The translations under genes were made by a program, and so were the position numbers. The notes beneath the pieces are model-generated. The model saw only the letters and a program-made list of their open reading frames with translations. It did not search any database and was not told where the DNA came from. DNA of 38,884 nt from Lachnospiraceae bacterium (GTDB lineage: Bacteria > Bacillota > Clostridia > Lachnospirales > Lachnospiraceae). Position 1 is the first letter of the stretch. Every line of letters starts with the position of its first letter. The stretch is from assembly GCA_017544835.1 (NCBI GenBank), contig JAFYDI010000090.1, positions 1 through 38,884 on the forward strand. The letters run 5' to 3'. Shown piece after piece: positions 1 through 8,549 of the stretch.

Positions 1-44
1 CCGATGGTCTTTGCGTTTTCAAGTTCCTTACTCAGATTCACCAT
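1..44 (-). CDS. DHH-family oligoribonuclease/pAp phosphatase (NrnA-like), N-terminal fragment
   Basis: An ATG at 42-44 on the minus strand opens a frame that runs off the left edge. The visible residues are MVNLSKELENAKTI. It overlaps the last 17 bases of rbfA, so the two are probably translationally coupled. NrnA-type DHH phosphoesterases typically begin with a short helix followed by a stretch like KAKTIAI, and in Firmicutes nrnA commonly follows rbfA. The assignment therefore rests on gene order plus a weak N-terminal resemblance. Only 14 codons are visible, so another rbfA-linked gene such as truB is possible but fits the sequence less well. Confidence 0.5.
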   Translation of the reverse strand, partial: MVNLSKELENAKTI

Positions 45-396
45 TTGTTTTATTTACATCCTCTATAAGTTTAGACATGTTAACGCCATACTCTATGGAA
101 TTATCCATAATAAAGGTTATTGCGGGAGTATTGCGAAGGTTAATACGCTTTGCAAGCTGGCTTCTTATAAAGCCTTCCGCGCTCTTTAAGCCCTGATAGG
201 TGGACTTTCTTGCTTCCTCGTCGCCAAGGACGCTTATGTACGCCTTACAGGTCTTTAAATCGGGAGCCACCTCGACAGCCACCACACTGGTGAGGGGGCT
301 GATGCGAGGGTCCTTTATCTCTCCGCGAACAATGTTGGCAAGCTCTCTGTAGACTTCCTCATTGATGCGGATATTCTTAATACTGTTCTTTCTCAT
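28..396 (-). CDS. rbfA: Ribosome-binding factor A
   Basis: This 122-aa protein has the normal RbfA length and shape. RbfA is a small KH-fold protein that binds the 30S subunit during late maturation of 16S rRNA, near helix 1. Supporting stretches are an N-terminal INEEVYRELANIVRGEIKDPR, the central VEVAPDLKTCKAYISVLGD typical of the family's beta strands, and a C-terminal LRNTPAITFIMDNSIEYG. The ATG is preceded by AGGAAG. It lies 34 bp after infB, the conserved Gram-positive order, and its 3' end overlaps the next gene. It is very likely cotranscribed with the rimP-nusA-infB operon. Confidence 0.96.
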   Translation of the reverse strand: MRKNSIKNIRINEEVYRELANIVRGEIKDPRISPLTSVVAVEVAPDLKTCKAYISVLGDEEARKSTYQGLKSAEGFIRSQLAKRINLRNTPAITFIMDNSIEYGVNMSKLIEDVNKTNGESE

Positions 397-430
397 TATT
401 TACTTCCTGCCTTTCGCAGTGCTGTTCGTC

Positions 431-3304
431 CTAGCGAGGAACCTCTACCATTACGTATGCTTCTACGGTATCGAGTTCTTCGAACTTGTCAAAGCCTTCA
501 AATACAAGACCGCACTCGAAGCCTGCCTTAACTTCCTTGACATCGTCCTTAAATCTCTTAAGGGAAGCAAGAGCTCCTTCGAAGATAACGTCGTCGCCTC
601 TCTTGACGCGAACCTTGCAGTTCTTCTGGAACATACCGTCAAGTACGTAGGAACCTGCGATGTTACCGATTGCGGATGCTTTGAATATCTGACGAATCTC
701 GGCATGACCGATAATCTTCTCCTCGAATACAGGATCGAGCATACCCTTCATAGCGTTCTCGATATCCTCGATAGCCTGGTAAATTACCTTGTAGAGTCTT
801 ACGTCTACACCTTCACTGTCGGCGGCAGCCTTGGCAACGGGATCGGCCTTAACATTGAAGCCGATGATGATTGCGTTGGATGCGCCTGCAAGAGAAACGT
901 CGGATTCGTTGATGGCACCTACGCCGCCGTGGATACACTTAACAACAACTTCGTCGTTAGAAAGCTTGGTAAGTGACTGCTTAACGGCTTCAACGGAACC
1001 TTGTACGTCAGCCTTAACGATGACGTTGAGTTCCTTAAGGTTACCCTCGGAAATCTTGGTGAAGAGATCGTCAAGAGACATTCTTGATTTAATCTCTTCA
1101 AGCTTCTTCTCTTTGTTCTGAGCGACAAATGTCTCAGCGTAGGACTTAGCTGTCTTATCGGAATCGTGAGCGATGAATACTTCTCCTGCGTTGGGAACAT
1201 CGCTAAGACCAAGAATCTCAACTGGGATGGAAGGACCTGCGGTCTTAACGTTCTTACCCTTGTCGTTAATCATCGCACGAACCTTACCGTGGCAAGCGCC
1301 TGCGGATACGAAGTCACCAACCTTAAGAGTACCCTTCTGTACGAGTACGGTTGCAACGGGTCCGCGTCCCTTATCAAGTTCGGCCTCGATTACGATACCT
1401 CTTGCCTTACGCTTGGGGTTAGCTTTAAGTTCAAGCACGTCTGCGGTAAGAAGGATGGTCTCAAGGAGATCGTCGATACCGTCGCCGCGCTTAGCGGAAA
1501 TGTTAACAAATTCGGTGGTTCCGCCCCAATCGGTAGGGATAAGCTCGTACTCGGTGAGTTCCTGCTTAACCTTATCGGGGTTAGCTGCGGGTTTATCAAT
1601 CTTGTTAACGGCTACGATAACTTCAACGCCTGCGGCCTTCGCATGGTTGATAGCTTCAACTGTCTGAGGCATAACACCGTCATCGGCTGCAACTACAAGC
1701 ACTGCGATATCTGTGGAGTTGGCACCACGCATACGCATAGCTGTGAAAGCTTCGTGTCCGGGAGTGTCAAGGAATGTAATGTCTCTGTCCTTAACATGTA
1801 CTGTATAAGCACCGATAGCCTGGGTAATACCGCCGGCTTCCTTGTCTGTAACTCTTGTCTTTCTGATGGCATCAAGAAGGGATGTCTTACCATGGTCAAC
1901 GTGACCCATTACGCAGACAACCGGAGGTCTCTCAACGAGATCCTTCTCGTCCTCTTCGTCCTCCTTAAGGAGTTCTTCGATAACGTCAACCTTAACTTCT
2001 TTCTCACAGATGATTTCGTATTCGATGGCGATGTTCTCTGCTTCTTCAAAAGAAATCTCCTGGTTAACCGTAACGATCTTGCCTTCAAGGAAAAGCTTCT
2101 TAACGATGGCTGCCGGCTGAATCTTCATCTTGTCGGCAAGATCCTTGATGGTGATAGTCTCGGGAAGAGTGATAACCTTGATAGCTTCTTCCTCAACTAC
2201 AGGTTTAGCCTCGGGCTTAATGAACTTACCCTTCTTACGCTTAACTTCAAGGCTCTCCTCATCATCCACCAAAAGGTAGTTCTTGTTACCTCTGGTATCC
2301 TCCTTCTGGCTGCGACGGCTCTGCTGCTTGCCGCCGTCTCTGGTAGGATCGAAATTCTTATTGTTCTTAGACTTACCGTCTCTTCTGTCGCCTGAAGGCT
2401 TACCGGGCATAGCGGGTGCTGCGCCGGCAAAAGAAGAGTTACCACCTCTCTGAGGTCTGTCACCTTGAGGTCTCTGACCGTCTCTGTTAAAGGGAGGTCT
2501 CTGGCCGTCTCTTGCAGGTCTGTCTCCCTGAGGTCTTGCGGGTCTCTGACCGTCGCGAGGCTGACCCTGTCTGTCTCCGCGCTGAGGACGGTCGCCCTGA
2601 GGTCTCTGACCGTCTCTGTTAAACTGAGGTCTCTGACCATCTCTGCCGGGACGATCACCCTGAGGACGGTTGGTGTCTTTTCTTAAGTACTCCTTCTTGG
2701 GAGCTTCCTCAACAATAATGGATACGTTCTTTGCGGGCTGGGGCTCGGGCTTAGCTACAGGAGTTACCTCCTTAACTGTCTCGGGCTCTGCTTCGAACTT
2801 ATCCGGAATCTTTCTGTTAATAGCCTCAGGTCTCGGCTTAATCAAATGATTGCTGTAAGCGTTACCGGAAATAGTGCCACGTCTTTCACCTGCGGGCTTC
2901 TGGTTGCCGTTACCCTGAGGACGGTTGCCCTGTCCCTGCGGTCTCTGACCGTTACCGCCCTGAGGACGATTGCCGCCCTGTGACTGACCGGGCATTTTGG
3001 AATTGTGAGGGTTGTTTACAAATATGATTTTCTTTTTCTTAACAGGCTGAGCGTCACCTGCGGGAGCGGGCTTAGTCGCTTCGGTCTTAGCCTCGGTCTT
3101 CATAGGCTCAGCTTTAACAGGCTCAGCCTTGGGAGCTTCAGCCTTTGCTGCCTCTTTCTTAGAAAATTTCTTGCGGACAGCTGCAACAGCGTCGTCATCG
3201 ATGCTGCTCTGCGCTGCCTTTACCTCTATTCCCTTTTCGTGTAAAAAAGTCAAGACGTCCTTGCTCTGAACATCCAACTCCTTTGCTAATTCATGTACTT
3301 TCAT
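431..3304 (-). CDS. infB: Translation initiation factor IF-2, long form
   Basis: This 957-aa GTPase positions initiator tRNA on the 30S subunit and promotes subunit joining. In order: a first IF2_N helical module (about 1-53, [18 protein letters not shown]); a long disordered, Gln/Gly/Pro/Arg-rich region (about 54-345) containing a 44-aa tandem duplication; a second IF2_N module (about 378-430); the G domain with G1 GHVDHGKT near 466-473, then DTPGHEAF and NKIDKP; and the beta-barrel and C-terminal fMet-tRNA-binding domains. At 957 aa it is much longer than B. subtilis IF-2 (about 716 aa), and the excess is the basic linker. The ATG follows AAAGGTGAG in the ylxQ 3' end. It is part of the rimP operon. 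Confidence 0.97.
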   Translation of the reverse strand: MKVHELAKELDVQSKDVLTFLHEKGIEVKAAQSSIDDDAVAAVRKKFSKKEAAKAEAPKAEPVKAEPMKTEAKTEATKPAPAGDAQPVKKKKIIFVNNPHNSKMPGQSQGGNRPQGGNGQRPQGQGNRPQGNGNQKPAGERRGTISGNAYSNHLIKPRPEAINRKIPDKFEAEPETVKEVTPVAKPEPQPAKNVSIIVEEAPKKEYLRKDTNRPQGDRPGRDGQRPQFNRDGQRPQGDRPQRGDRQGQPRDGQRPARPQGDRPARDGQRPPFNRDGQRPQGDRPQRGGNSSFAGAAPAMPGKPSGDRRDGKSKNNKNFDPTRDGGKQQSRRSQKEDTRGNKNYLLVDDEESLEVKRKKGKFIKPEAKPVVEEEAIKVITLPETITIKDLADKMKIQPAAIVKKLFLEGKIVTVNQEISFEEAENIAIEYEIICEKEVKVDVIEELLKEDEEDEKDLVERPPVVCVMGHVDHGKTSLLDAIRKTRVTDKEAGGITQAIGAYTVHVKDRDITFLDTPGHEAFTAMRMRGANSTDIAVLVVAADDGVMPQTVEAINHAKAAGVEVIVAVNKIDKPAANPDKVKQELTEYELIPTDWGGTTEFVNISAKRGDGIDDLLETILLTADVLELKANPKRKARGIVIEAELDKGRGPVATVLVQKGTLKVGDFVSAGACHGKVRAMINDKGKNVKTAGPSIPVEILGLSDVPNAGEVFIAHDSDKTAKSYAETFVAQNKEKKLEEIKSRMSLDDLFTKISEGNLKELNVIVKADVQGSVEAVKQSLTKLSNDEVVVKCIHGGVGAINESDVSLAGASNAIIIGFNVKADPVAKAAADSEGVDVRLYKVIYQAIEDIENAMKGMLDPVFEEKIIGHAEIRQIFKASAIGNIAGSYVLDGMFQKNCKVRVKRGDDVIFEGALASLKRFKDDVKEVKAGFECGLVFEGFDKFEELDTVEAYVMVEVPR
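2466..2623. repeat. Direct repeat within infB (44-aa duplication of RG/GQRP linker)
   Basis: A 26-bp stretch is repeated exactly at 2466-2491 and 2598-2623, a period of 132 bp or 44 codons, so the frame is kept. It encodes the FNRDGQRPQ start of each unit. Related degenerate copies of RDGQRP and PQGDRP fill the interval, and a second Gly/Gln/Pro-rich block lies at about 2880-2995. This is a coding repeat that adds length to the disordered IF-2 linker, and the sort of sequence that can expand or contract by slippage or unequal recombination. Confidence 0.85.
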
Positions 3305-3315
3305 TCTTTAACCAC

Positions 3316-3639
3316 TCACCTTTCCTGTTCGCTGCATTCATTTAAAAGTTTCTCCAAAGAACGCGCGAATCCTTCGTCACAAACCGTCACAGAGGTCCGT
3401 TCTTCTTTGCCTATCGCACGCCCGAGATTGTCCTTGTCGGAGTACTCGTAGCATGACACTTTGTAAAAAGAACACATATTGAAAACATCCTTTTTACTGT
3501 TATCCGAAGCGTCTCCCGCCACCAACACAAGCCGGGCCTTGCCGCCCTTGACGGCTTCGTCGGTCTGAAAAGAGCCGCTTTTAATCTTTCCTGCCTTTTG
3601 TGCGATTGACAAAAGGGATAAAACTTTGTCTTTAATCAC
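3316..3639 (-). CDS. ylxQ: L7Ae/L30e-family RNA-binding protein (YlxQ)
   Basis: This 107-aa protein belongs to the L7Ae/L30e/S12e/Gadd45 family, whose members bind kink-turn RNA. Family features are the N-terminal VLSLLSIAQKAGKIKSG, the ARLVLVAGDASDNSKK core (the usual VLLAxDAS motif) and the C-terminal VCDEGFARSL. The start is GTG at 3637-3639 with AAAGGAT 7 bases upstream. It lies between ylxR and infB, as in most Firmicutes. It is probably an accessory ribosomal or RNA-binding protein; its exact cellular RNA target is not visible from sequence. Confidence 0.9.
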   Translation of the reverse strand: MIKDKVLSLLSIAQKAGKIKSGSFQTDEAVKGGKARLVLVAGDASDNSKKDVFNMCSFYKVSCYEYSDKDNLGRAIGKEERTSVTVCDEGFARSLEKLLNECSEQER

Positions 3640-3661
3640 TAAAATCCTTTCATCTGTGAAA

Positions 3662-3922
3662 TCAGTCTTTAAATTGTTCCTTAAGACGATTTATGACTTC
3701 TTCGGAAATACTCATCTTGAAGGCGCGTTCCAAGCCTTTGTTCTTAAATGCCTTTGTGAGGCATTCGGGATTCTTGCACAGATATGCGCCTCTTCCGTTC
3801 ATTTTTCCTTTAAAATCAAGGGTAATGTCGCCTTCGGGAGTGCGTACCACACGAATCATATCACGTTTATCACCTTTTGAGGCGCAACCTACGCACTGCC
3901 TTATTGCAACTTTTCTCTCCAT
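3662..3922 (-). CDS. ylxR: YlxR/RnpM family RNA-binding protein (DUF448)
   Basis: This 86-aa basic protein shows the DUF448 hallmarks: an N-terminal RQCVGCASKGDKRDMIRVV (usually R-x-C-x-x-C) and a central GRGAYLCKNPECLTKA. The family has been reported as a modulator of RNase P (RnpM) and as a nucleoid or transcription-associated protein in Firmicutes; I take that from family knowledge. It begins 3 bases after the nusA stop and ends 22 bases before ylxQ, so it sits inside the nusA-infB operon as expected. Confidence 0.93.
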   Translation of the reverse strand: MERKVAIRQCVGCASKGDKRDMIRVVRTPEGDITLDFKGKMNGRGAYLCKNPECLTKAFKNKGLERAFKMSISEEVINRLKEQFKD

Positions 3923-3925
3923 TAC

Positions 3926-5068
3926 TTATTCTTCCTCTTCGATGGGAGCGTCTTCGTATTCGCCCTCTTCATAATCTTCGTAATCGTCGTATTCTTCATC
4001 ATCAAGGTAGTCTTCAAGGCGGAAGCCGTATGCATCCTTAGCCTGAGTCTCGGACTTGATATCAATCTTATAGCCTGTAAGTCTTGCAGCAAGGCGGGCG
4101 TTCTGACCTTCCTTACCGATTGCAAGAGAAAGCTGATAGTCGGGAACTACAACCTTAGCGGTTCTCTCGTCGGGATCTGCAAATACGTTAACAATCTTAG
4201 CGGGCGAAAGAGCGTTCTGAATAAGGTTGCCGGGGTTCTCATCCCAGTTGATGACGTCAATCTTCTCGCCTCTTAACTCTTCAACGATAGCGTTGACTCT
4301 TGCACCGTTCATACCTACGCAGGCGCCTACAGCGTCAACGTTGGGGTTGTTGGACCAAACCGCAATCTTGGTGCGCGACCCTGCTTCACGGGCAATGCTC
4401 TTAATCTCTACGGTACCGTCCTGAATCTCTGCTACTTCAGATTCAAAGAGTCTCTTAACGAGTTCGGGATGGGTACGGCTTACAAGGATACGGGGTCCTT
4501 TGTTGGTGTTCTTAACTTCTACAATGTAAAGTTTAACGCGTTCGGTGGGACGAAGGTTCTCGCCCTTAACCTGCTCGGATTCGGCAAGGATAGCGTCAGC
4601 CTTACCAAGGTCGATGCTGATGTTGTTGCCGATGTATCTTTGAACGATACCGGTTACGATATCGTGTTCCTTCTCATAATAAATGTTATAAACAACGCTT
4701 CTCTCTTCCTCACGAATCTTCTGTGTGATTACGTTGCGGGCGTTCTGCGCTGCGATACGACCGAATTCCTTGGACTTGATATCAACCTTAACGATGTCGC
4801 CAAGCTTATATTTGGCTTTAATCTTTCTGGCGTCCTCTAAAGAAATCTGAAGTACGGGATCCTCTACTTCCTCAACTACTTCTTTTTCTGCGTATACTTC
4901 AAAATCGCAGGTCTCTTTGTTAATCTCAACCTTTACGTTGTCGGACTTGCCAAAGTGATTCTTGCAGGCTGTGATAAGGGAGTTCTCAATTGCCTCGAAT
5001 AATACGTCACGGCTGATCTGTTTCTCCTTTTCAAGTAAATCCAGCGCTAACATTAATTCCTTGTTCAT
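3926..5068 (-). CDS. nusA: Transcription termination/antitermination factor NusA
   Basis: This 380-aa protein binds RNA polymerase and nascent RNA to control pausing and intrinsic termination. Domains: an N-terminal RNAP-binding domain (1 to about 125), an S1 domain (about 135-200, ending ILVSRTHP), KH1 with VGMNGAR (251-257) and KH2 with GKEGQNARLAARLTG (318-332). It then ends in a very acidic tail (about 355-380, Asp/Glu/Tyr-rich). There are no C-terminal acidic AR repeats as in E. coli, so the short length is normal for Gram-positives. The ATG follows AAAGGATA. It is the second gene of the rimP operon. Confidence 0.97.
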   Translation of the reverse strand: MNKELMLALDLLEKEKQISRDVLFEAIENSLITACKNHFGKSDNVKVEINKETCDFEVYAEKEVVEEVEDPVLQISLEDARKIKAKYKLGDIVKVDIKSKEFGRIAAQNARNVITQKIREEERSVVYNIYYEKEHDIVTGIVQRYIGNNISIDLGKADAILAESEQVKGENLRPTERVKLYIVEVKNTNKGPRILVSRTHPELVKRLFESEVAEIQDGTVEIKSIAREAGSRTKIAVWSNNPNVDAVGACVGMNGARVNAIVEELRGEKIDVINWDENPGNLIQNALSPAKIVNVFADPDERTAKVVVPDYQLSLAIGKEGQNARLAARLTGYKIDIKSETQAKDAYGFRLEDYLDDEEYDDYEDYEEGEYEDAPIEEEE

Positions 5069-5085
5069 TTTCTTTTATCCTTTCA

Positions 5086-5550
5086 TTATAAATCAAGAGC
5101 CAGTTTAATAAGTGCTATGTCGGAGCGATTGAAAACTCTCTCTCCGCCATCGGTTTCAATCGTTATGTCTGAAGCGGTAAAGCCTTTAAGTATACCCGAG
5201 AATTCCTTAACCTTGTCGATAGGCTTGTAGGTTTTAATCTCTACTTCCATACCTATACTCTTCTCAAGGTGTGAATCCTTCTTAAGCGTGCGCCCGAGTC
5301 CCGGGCTTGAAACCTCAAGATAATAAGCATCGTCGATAAAATCGTCGGCATCGAGTGCATCGGAAAAAGCACGGCTGACTGCCTCACAGTCTTCAATGGT
5401 CACTCCGCCTTCCTTGTCAATGTAAGCTCGCAAGTACCATTCGCCCGCTTCATTAACATACTCAACGTCGTAAATCTCCACACCGTTAGCCTTGCAGATA
5501 GGCTCAAGCATAGATGTGGCCTTGGCTTCGTAAGTCTCTCTTTTGGACAT
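5086..5550 (-). CDS. rimP: Ribosome maturation factor RimP
   Basis: This 154-aa protein assists 30S assembly. It carries the RimP signature region ANGVEIYDVEYVNEAGEWYLRAYIDKEGGVTIEDC (partly paraphrased by position, residues about 20-57), the family's ISPGL-type motif as VSSPGLGR, and a C-terminal SH3-like barrel. It is the first gene of the operon, with a GAGGTGAG ribosome-binding site before the ATG at 5550. The promoter at 5628-5656 and the leader hairpin at 5584-5605 lie directly upstream. Confidence 0.95.
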   Translation of the reverse strand: MSKRETYEAKATSMLEPICKANGVEIYDVEYVNEAGEWYLRAYIDKEGGVTIEDCEAVSRAFSDALDADDFIDDAYYLEVSSPGLGRTLKKDSHLEKSIGMEVEIKTYKPIDKVKEFSGILKGFTASDITIETDGGERVFNRSDIALIKLALDL

Positions 5551-5583
5551 AACTCACCTCATAATATTCATTTACATAATAAA

Positions 5584-5605
5584 AGTGAGCTCCTCAAAGC
5601 TCACT
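5584..5605 (-). promoter_or_regulatory. Leader hairpin upstream of rimP
   Basis: AGTGAGCT (5584-5591) and AGCTCACT (5598-5605) form a perfect 8-bp stem with a 6-nt loop. On the minus strand the stem is followed by TTTTATTATG. It lies between the promoter at 5628-5656 and the rimP start, about 34 nt upstream of the ATG. It could be a weak terminator used as an attenuator, or a structured leader for the operon. On the minus strand the loop and stem contain TTGAGGAGC, which resembles a sequestered Shine-Dalgarno. Confidence 0.6.
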
Positions 5606-5627
5606 CTCAACTACATATTACGGTTAA

Positions 5628-5656
5628 AGAATAACACGCATTTTTTCTTTTTTCAA
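5628..5656 (-). promoter_or_regulatory. Sigma-A promoter of the rimP-nusA-infB operon
   Basis: On the minus strand, -35 TTGAAA (5651-5656) and -10 TATTCT (5628-5633) are separated by exactly 17 bp. The start would fall near 5621, giving a leader of about 70 nt that contains the hairpin at 5584-5605. This is the only strong promoter-like sequence upstream of the operon. Confidence 0.75.
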
Positions 5657-5870
5657 GTATTAATTACTTTAATTGTGACAAAAATGTAAGTTAGACACCC
5701 CTAAATGTAATAAAAAGCAATGGAAGACCACAAGATATTGCTTTAGACTTTCTTTAGAATCGTTTACAAAATCTTAACGATTATATGCATTTCATCTTTA
5801 TTTGCGAAATGTATGATGCGTTTGTAAATAGAAAACAAGCGTAAAAATGAGAATGATAAGTGAGGGAATC
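5657..5870. other. Divergent intergenic region between rimP and the glycosyltransferase
   Basis: This is AT-rich non-coding DNA. The octamer AAATGTAA occurs twice (5682-5689 and 5703-5710) at a 21-bp spacing, two helical turns, on the same face of the helix. A weak plus-strand promoter candidate is TTGCGA (5802-5807), 17 bp, TAAATA; the -10 is poor. No ORF, tRNA or recognised riboswitch is visible. Confidence 0.4.
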
Positions 5871-6926
5871 ATGAACATTTTGATATTAACGGGACGCTTC
5901 GGCATGGGGCATGTTAAGTGCGCCGAAGCCATCAAAGAAGAAATCAAACATAAATATCCAAACTCAGACGTAACCGTAATCGACTTCTGCGATTACTGCT
6001 TCCCCAGAGCTTCCAAATATATATATAAGGGATTTGAGCTTTGCGTATTTAAATTCTACGACGCATACAATAAGCTTGCGAAGTTTAGCAATCACTTAAA
6101 CTGTGTGCCCTTTAAGCGTATGATTTACAATCACATGGAGAAGCTTATGTGCACCTACAATCCCGACCTTGTGGTTGCGGATCTTCCGATGTGCGTTCAG
6201 TACTTCTCTTCTTTTAAGAAGAAACACCGCGTGAAAGTTCCTTTCTATGTATATATAACCGACATCACAATTCACAAAGATTGGATATCGAAAAACGTCG
6301 ATAAGTACTTCGTAGGCGACAGAATCTGCAAGCGCGAGCTCATCGACAACGGCATCGTTGATAGCAAGATTCACGTATGCGGCATTCCCGTAGCACGTTC
6401 TTTTGCAGGCGGTCAGGCCAAGGCCAAGCGTGAGAATAACGTACTTATAATGGGTGGCGGACTTGGGCTCATCCCTTGTCAGGATACAATCCTCTCCGCT
6501 CTTAATAAGGAAGAAGGAGTAACGACCACCATCATCTGCGGCAAGAATGAAGCGCTCCGTCACGAGATTATTTCCAAGTACAAGAACATCAACGCCATCG
6601 GTTTTACCGACAGAGTAAGCGATTACCTTAAGGAAGCGGACGTAATTATCACCAAGCCCGGCGGAATTACCACCTTTGAAGCCATTAAGGCGCGCACTCC
6701 GCTATATGTTATAGAGCCTACCCTCGAGCAAGAGCTTGGTAACTCCCGTTTCATCAAAAGAAAGGGTCTCGGCGTAATAGTAAGTAACCACGAAGACTTT
6801 AACATACAGGCACTTCTTGAATTCGTGCACAACACTGACAGGATTAACAAGATTAAGGACAACATGCGTGTTCTCTCCGAGCGATTCGAAAGTGCGAACC
6901 CCGTAGATTATTTAGAGGTAGCATAA
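5871..6926 (+). CDS. MGDG synthase-like glycosyltransferase (GT28 type; diacylglycerol or polyprenyl acceptor)
   Basis: This 351-aa protein resembles processive diacylglycerol glucosyltransferases (UgtP/MGDG synthase group) and MurG-type GT-B enzymes. The N-terminal MGDG-synthase domain begins MNILILTGRFGMGHVKCAEA, with the GxGH acceptor-side motif. The C-terminal sugar-nucleotide domain has LIMGGGLGLI near 190 and a GFTDRVSDYL...IITKPGGITTFEA block near 243-270. It likely transfers a sugar from a UDP-donor to a membrane lipid on the cytoplasmic face. I chose the ATG at 5871 because GAGGGA lies just upstream, whereas the in-frame ATG 8 codons earlier has no ribosome-binding site. Its stop overlaps the next start by one base (TAATG). 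Donor and acceptor cannot be read from sequence. Confidence 0.85.
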   Translation: MNILILTGRFGMGHVKCAEAIKEEIKHKYPNSDVTVIDFCDYCFPRASKYIYKGFELCVFKFYDAYNKLAKFSNHLNCVPFKRMIYNHMEKLMCTYNPDLVVADLPMCVQYFSSFKKKHRVKVPFYVYITDITIHKDWISKNVDKYFVGDRICKRELIDNGIVDSKIHVCGIPVARSFAGGQAKAKRENNVLIMGGGLGLIPCQDTILSALNKEEGVTTTIICGKNEALRHEIISKYKNINAIGFTDRVSDYLKEADVIITKPGGITTFEAIKARTPLYVIEPTLEQELGNSRFIKRKGLGVIVSNHEDFNIQALLEFVHNTDRINKIKDNMRVLSERFESANPVDYLEVA

Positions 6927-7489
6927 TGAAAAAACTTTTTCTTACATTTGACGACGGCCCCAGCGCCGAATATACTTTGGAATTACTTAACCTTCTCGAT
7001 GAAGCGGGCATCAAGGCAACCTTCTTTGTGGTAGGTGAATTTGCCAAGGCTCATCCCGAAATTATTGAGGAAGAAATCAAGCGCGGTCATCAGGTGTGCC
7101 TGCATGCGAACCGCCACATAAGCTCCTGGCTTATGACCAGAAAGACTTATACTGAGGATATGGACACAGCTCTTGAGACTCTCGAGGGCATGGGAATCCG
7201 ACCCCACTACTATCGTCCCCCGTGGGGCATGACACGTCGCTTCTCCCGCTACGAAGCAAGCAAGAGACATATGCATCTTATAAAGTGGGACGTTATGGCT
7301 GAAGACTGGAGAGCTCACACGACTCCTTCCGAAATCTGCCGTAAGATACTGGATCGTTCTTTCCCCGGCGCAGTTATCTGTCTTCACGACGGACGCGGCC
7401 GTAACAACGCTCCTTCCCGCACCATCGAAGCTTTAAGAACCGCAATCCCTAAGTTAAAAGAAAGAGGATATACCTTTGAAACCCTGTAA
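6926..7489 (+). CDS. Polysaccharide deacetylase family protein (CE4), no signal peptide
   Basis: This 187-aa protein is a minimal NodB-homology domain. Visible motifs: TFDDGPS with catalytic/metal Asp at 9-10; HANRH giving the metal His pair 60 and 64; RPPWG (97-101); W121 in WDVMAEDW; and LHDG with the catalytic His154. All metal and catalytic positions appear intact. CE4 enzymes remove N- or O-acetyl groups from sugars. Most bacterial examples are exported, but here the catalytic motif begins at residue 7 and there is no signal or anchor. The enzyme should therefore act in the cytosol, for example on a lipid-linked sugar made by the upstream gene. It overlaps both neighbours. Confidence 0.88.
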   Translation: MKKLFLTFDDGPSAEYTLELLNLLDEAGIKATFFVVGEFAKAHPEIIEEEIKRGHQVCLHANRHISSWLMTRKTYTEDMDTALETLEGMGIRPHYYRPPWGMTRRFSRYEASKRHMHLIKWDVMAEDWRAHTTPSEICRKILDRSFPGAVICLHDGRGRNNAPSRTIEALRTAIPKLKERGYTFETL

Positions 7490-8549
7490 CAAGAAATCAG
7501 TTTATATCGGTGCCGCACTTATTGTTTCGCTCGCGGCGCTTACCGTATATATAATCGCCAAGGAATTCGGCATATCTTCGGTTATCTCTGTGTTAAAGAG
7601 CATTAACCCCGTATTCTTAATTCCCGCCATAATCTGTATGCTTATGTTCTCCGTCGGAGAGGCACTCAATATCAGGCTGGGACTTAAGCTCTCGGGCTAC
7701 AAGACCGGCTTCTTCAGTGCACTTAAGTATGCCTACACCGGTTTCTTTTTCAGCATGGTAACGCCTTCCGCATCGGGAGGACAGCCCGCGCAGATATATA
7801 TGATGCATAGAGACAAGATTAAAGTATCTCACGCTTCATTCTCGCTGCTGTTAGAACTCATCGGCTACGAAATTGCATCGATATCGATTGCTTCTGTCGG
7901 TGTTATTGTGTCACTCGTCTCTCCTCTTAATCTTTTTGAGGGAATAAGCATCGGATGGGTGTTAATCCTTGGATTTTTGGTTAACTTCGCGCTGTTGACG
8001 TGCTTACTTCTTATTATGTTTTCAAAGCGCGCTGTTAAAGTGTTAGCCGGCATAGCAATCAAGCTTGCATCGATTTTTTGTAAAAAGAAAGATACCAAGA
8101 CAAAGATTTTAAGAACCTTCGCAGAATATAGAATAAGCGCTAAACGCCTCAAGGGAAATCGAGGGGTACTTGTGAGGGTGATATTGATTTCCCTTGTGCA
8201 ATTTAGCGCTTATCACGCAATAACTTATTTCTGTTATCGCTCCTTCGGTCTTAGCCAAAGAAGCTTTATAGAGGTAATGAGTCTTCAGGGACTACTGTTT
8301 ACCGCTGTCTCATGCATTCCTCTTCCCGGAAGTGCGGGGGCAATGGAAGGGGGCTTCAGCCTGCTGTTTAAGAAGATCTTTCCTGAAGGAATGTTGGGAA
8401 GTGCAATTATATTATGCAGACTTATAAGTTTTGCATTGCCCCTTCTGCTGTCCGGTCTCTTCCTGCTCATCGCAGGAAGAATCAGTAATTCAAAAAGGGG
8501 AATTGGAGTTAACAATATTGATTCCGATACTGCCGAGAGAGCCGCTTAG
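7476..8549 (+). CDS. Flippase-like LPG synthase transmembrane domain protein (UPF0104/YbhN type)
   Basis: This 357-aa integral membrane protein has about eight hydrophobic helices and no soluble catalytic domain. Motifs typical of the LPG_synthase_TM/UPF0104 group include SGYKTGFFSALKYAYTGFFF, TPSASGGQPAQIYMM (about 95-109) and PLPGSAGAMEGGFSLLF near 277. This fold is shared with the flippase half of MprF and is often found beside glycolipid glycosyltransferases. It begins at a TTG (7476-7478) with AGAGGA upstream and overlaps the deacetylase by 14 bp, implying coupled translation. It ends inside a terminator hairpin. The likely role is moving the product of the two upstream enzymes across the membrane; this is inference. 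Confidence 0.82.
   Translation: MKPCNKKSVYIGAALIVSLAALTVYIIAKEFGISSVISVLKSINPVFLIPAIICMLMFSVGEALNIRLGLKLSGYKTGFFSALKYAYTGFFFSMVTPSASGGQPAQIYMMHRDKIKVSHASFSLLLELIGYEIASISIASVGVIVSLVSPLNLFEGISIGWVLILGFLVNFALLTCLLLIMFSKRAVKVLAGIAIKLASIFCKKKDTKTKILRTFAEYRISAKRLKGNRGVLVRVILISLVQFSAYHAITYFCYRSFGLSQRSFIEVMSLQGLLFTAVSCIPLPGSAGAMEGGFSLLFKKIFPEGMLGSAIILCRLISFALPLLLSGLFLLIAGRISNSKRGIGVNNIDSDTAERAA

Noticed and set aside
1166-2395. A 409-aa plus-strand reading frame antisense to infB
   Set aside because: It mirrors the infB coding frame, whose protein is clearly IF-2. The plus-strand product has no recognisable domain and no plausible start context; it is a shadow of strong codon bias.
2410-2995. A CRISPR-like array, suggested by repeated motifs
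   Set aside because: The repeats are in frame inside infB, irregular in spacing and encode a low-complexity linker; there are no unique spacers.
5551-5870. A T-box or other riboswitch in the rimP leader
   Set aside because: The leader is only about 70 nt from the predicted start, with a single simple hairpin and no T-box motif.
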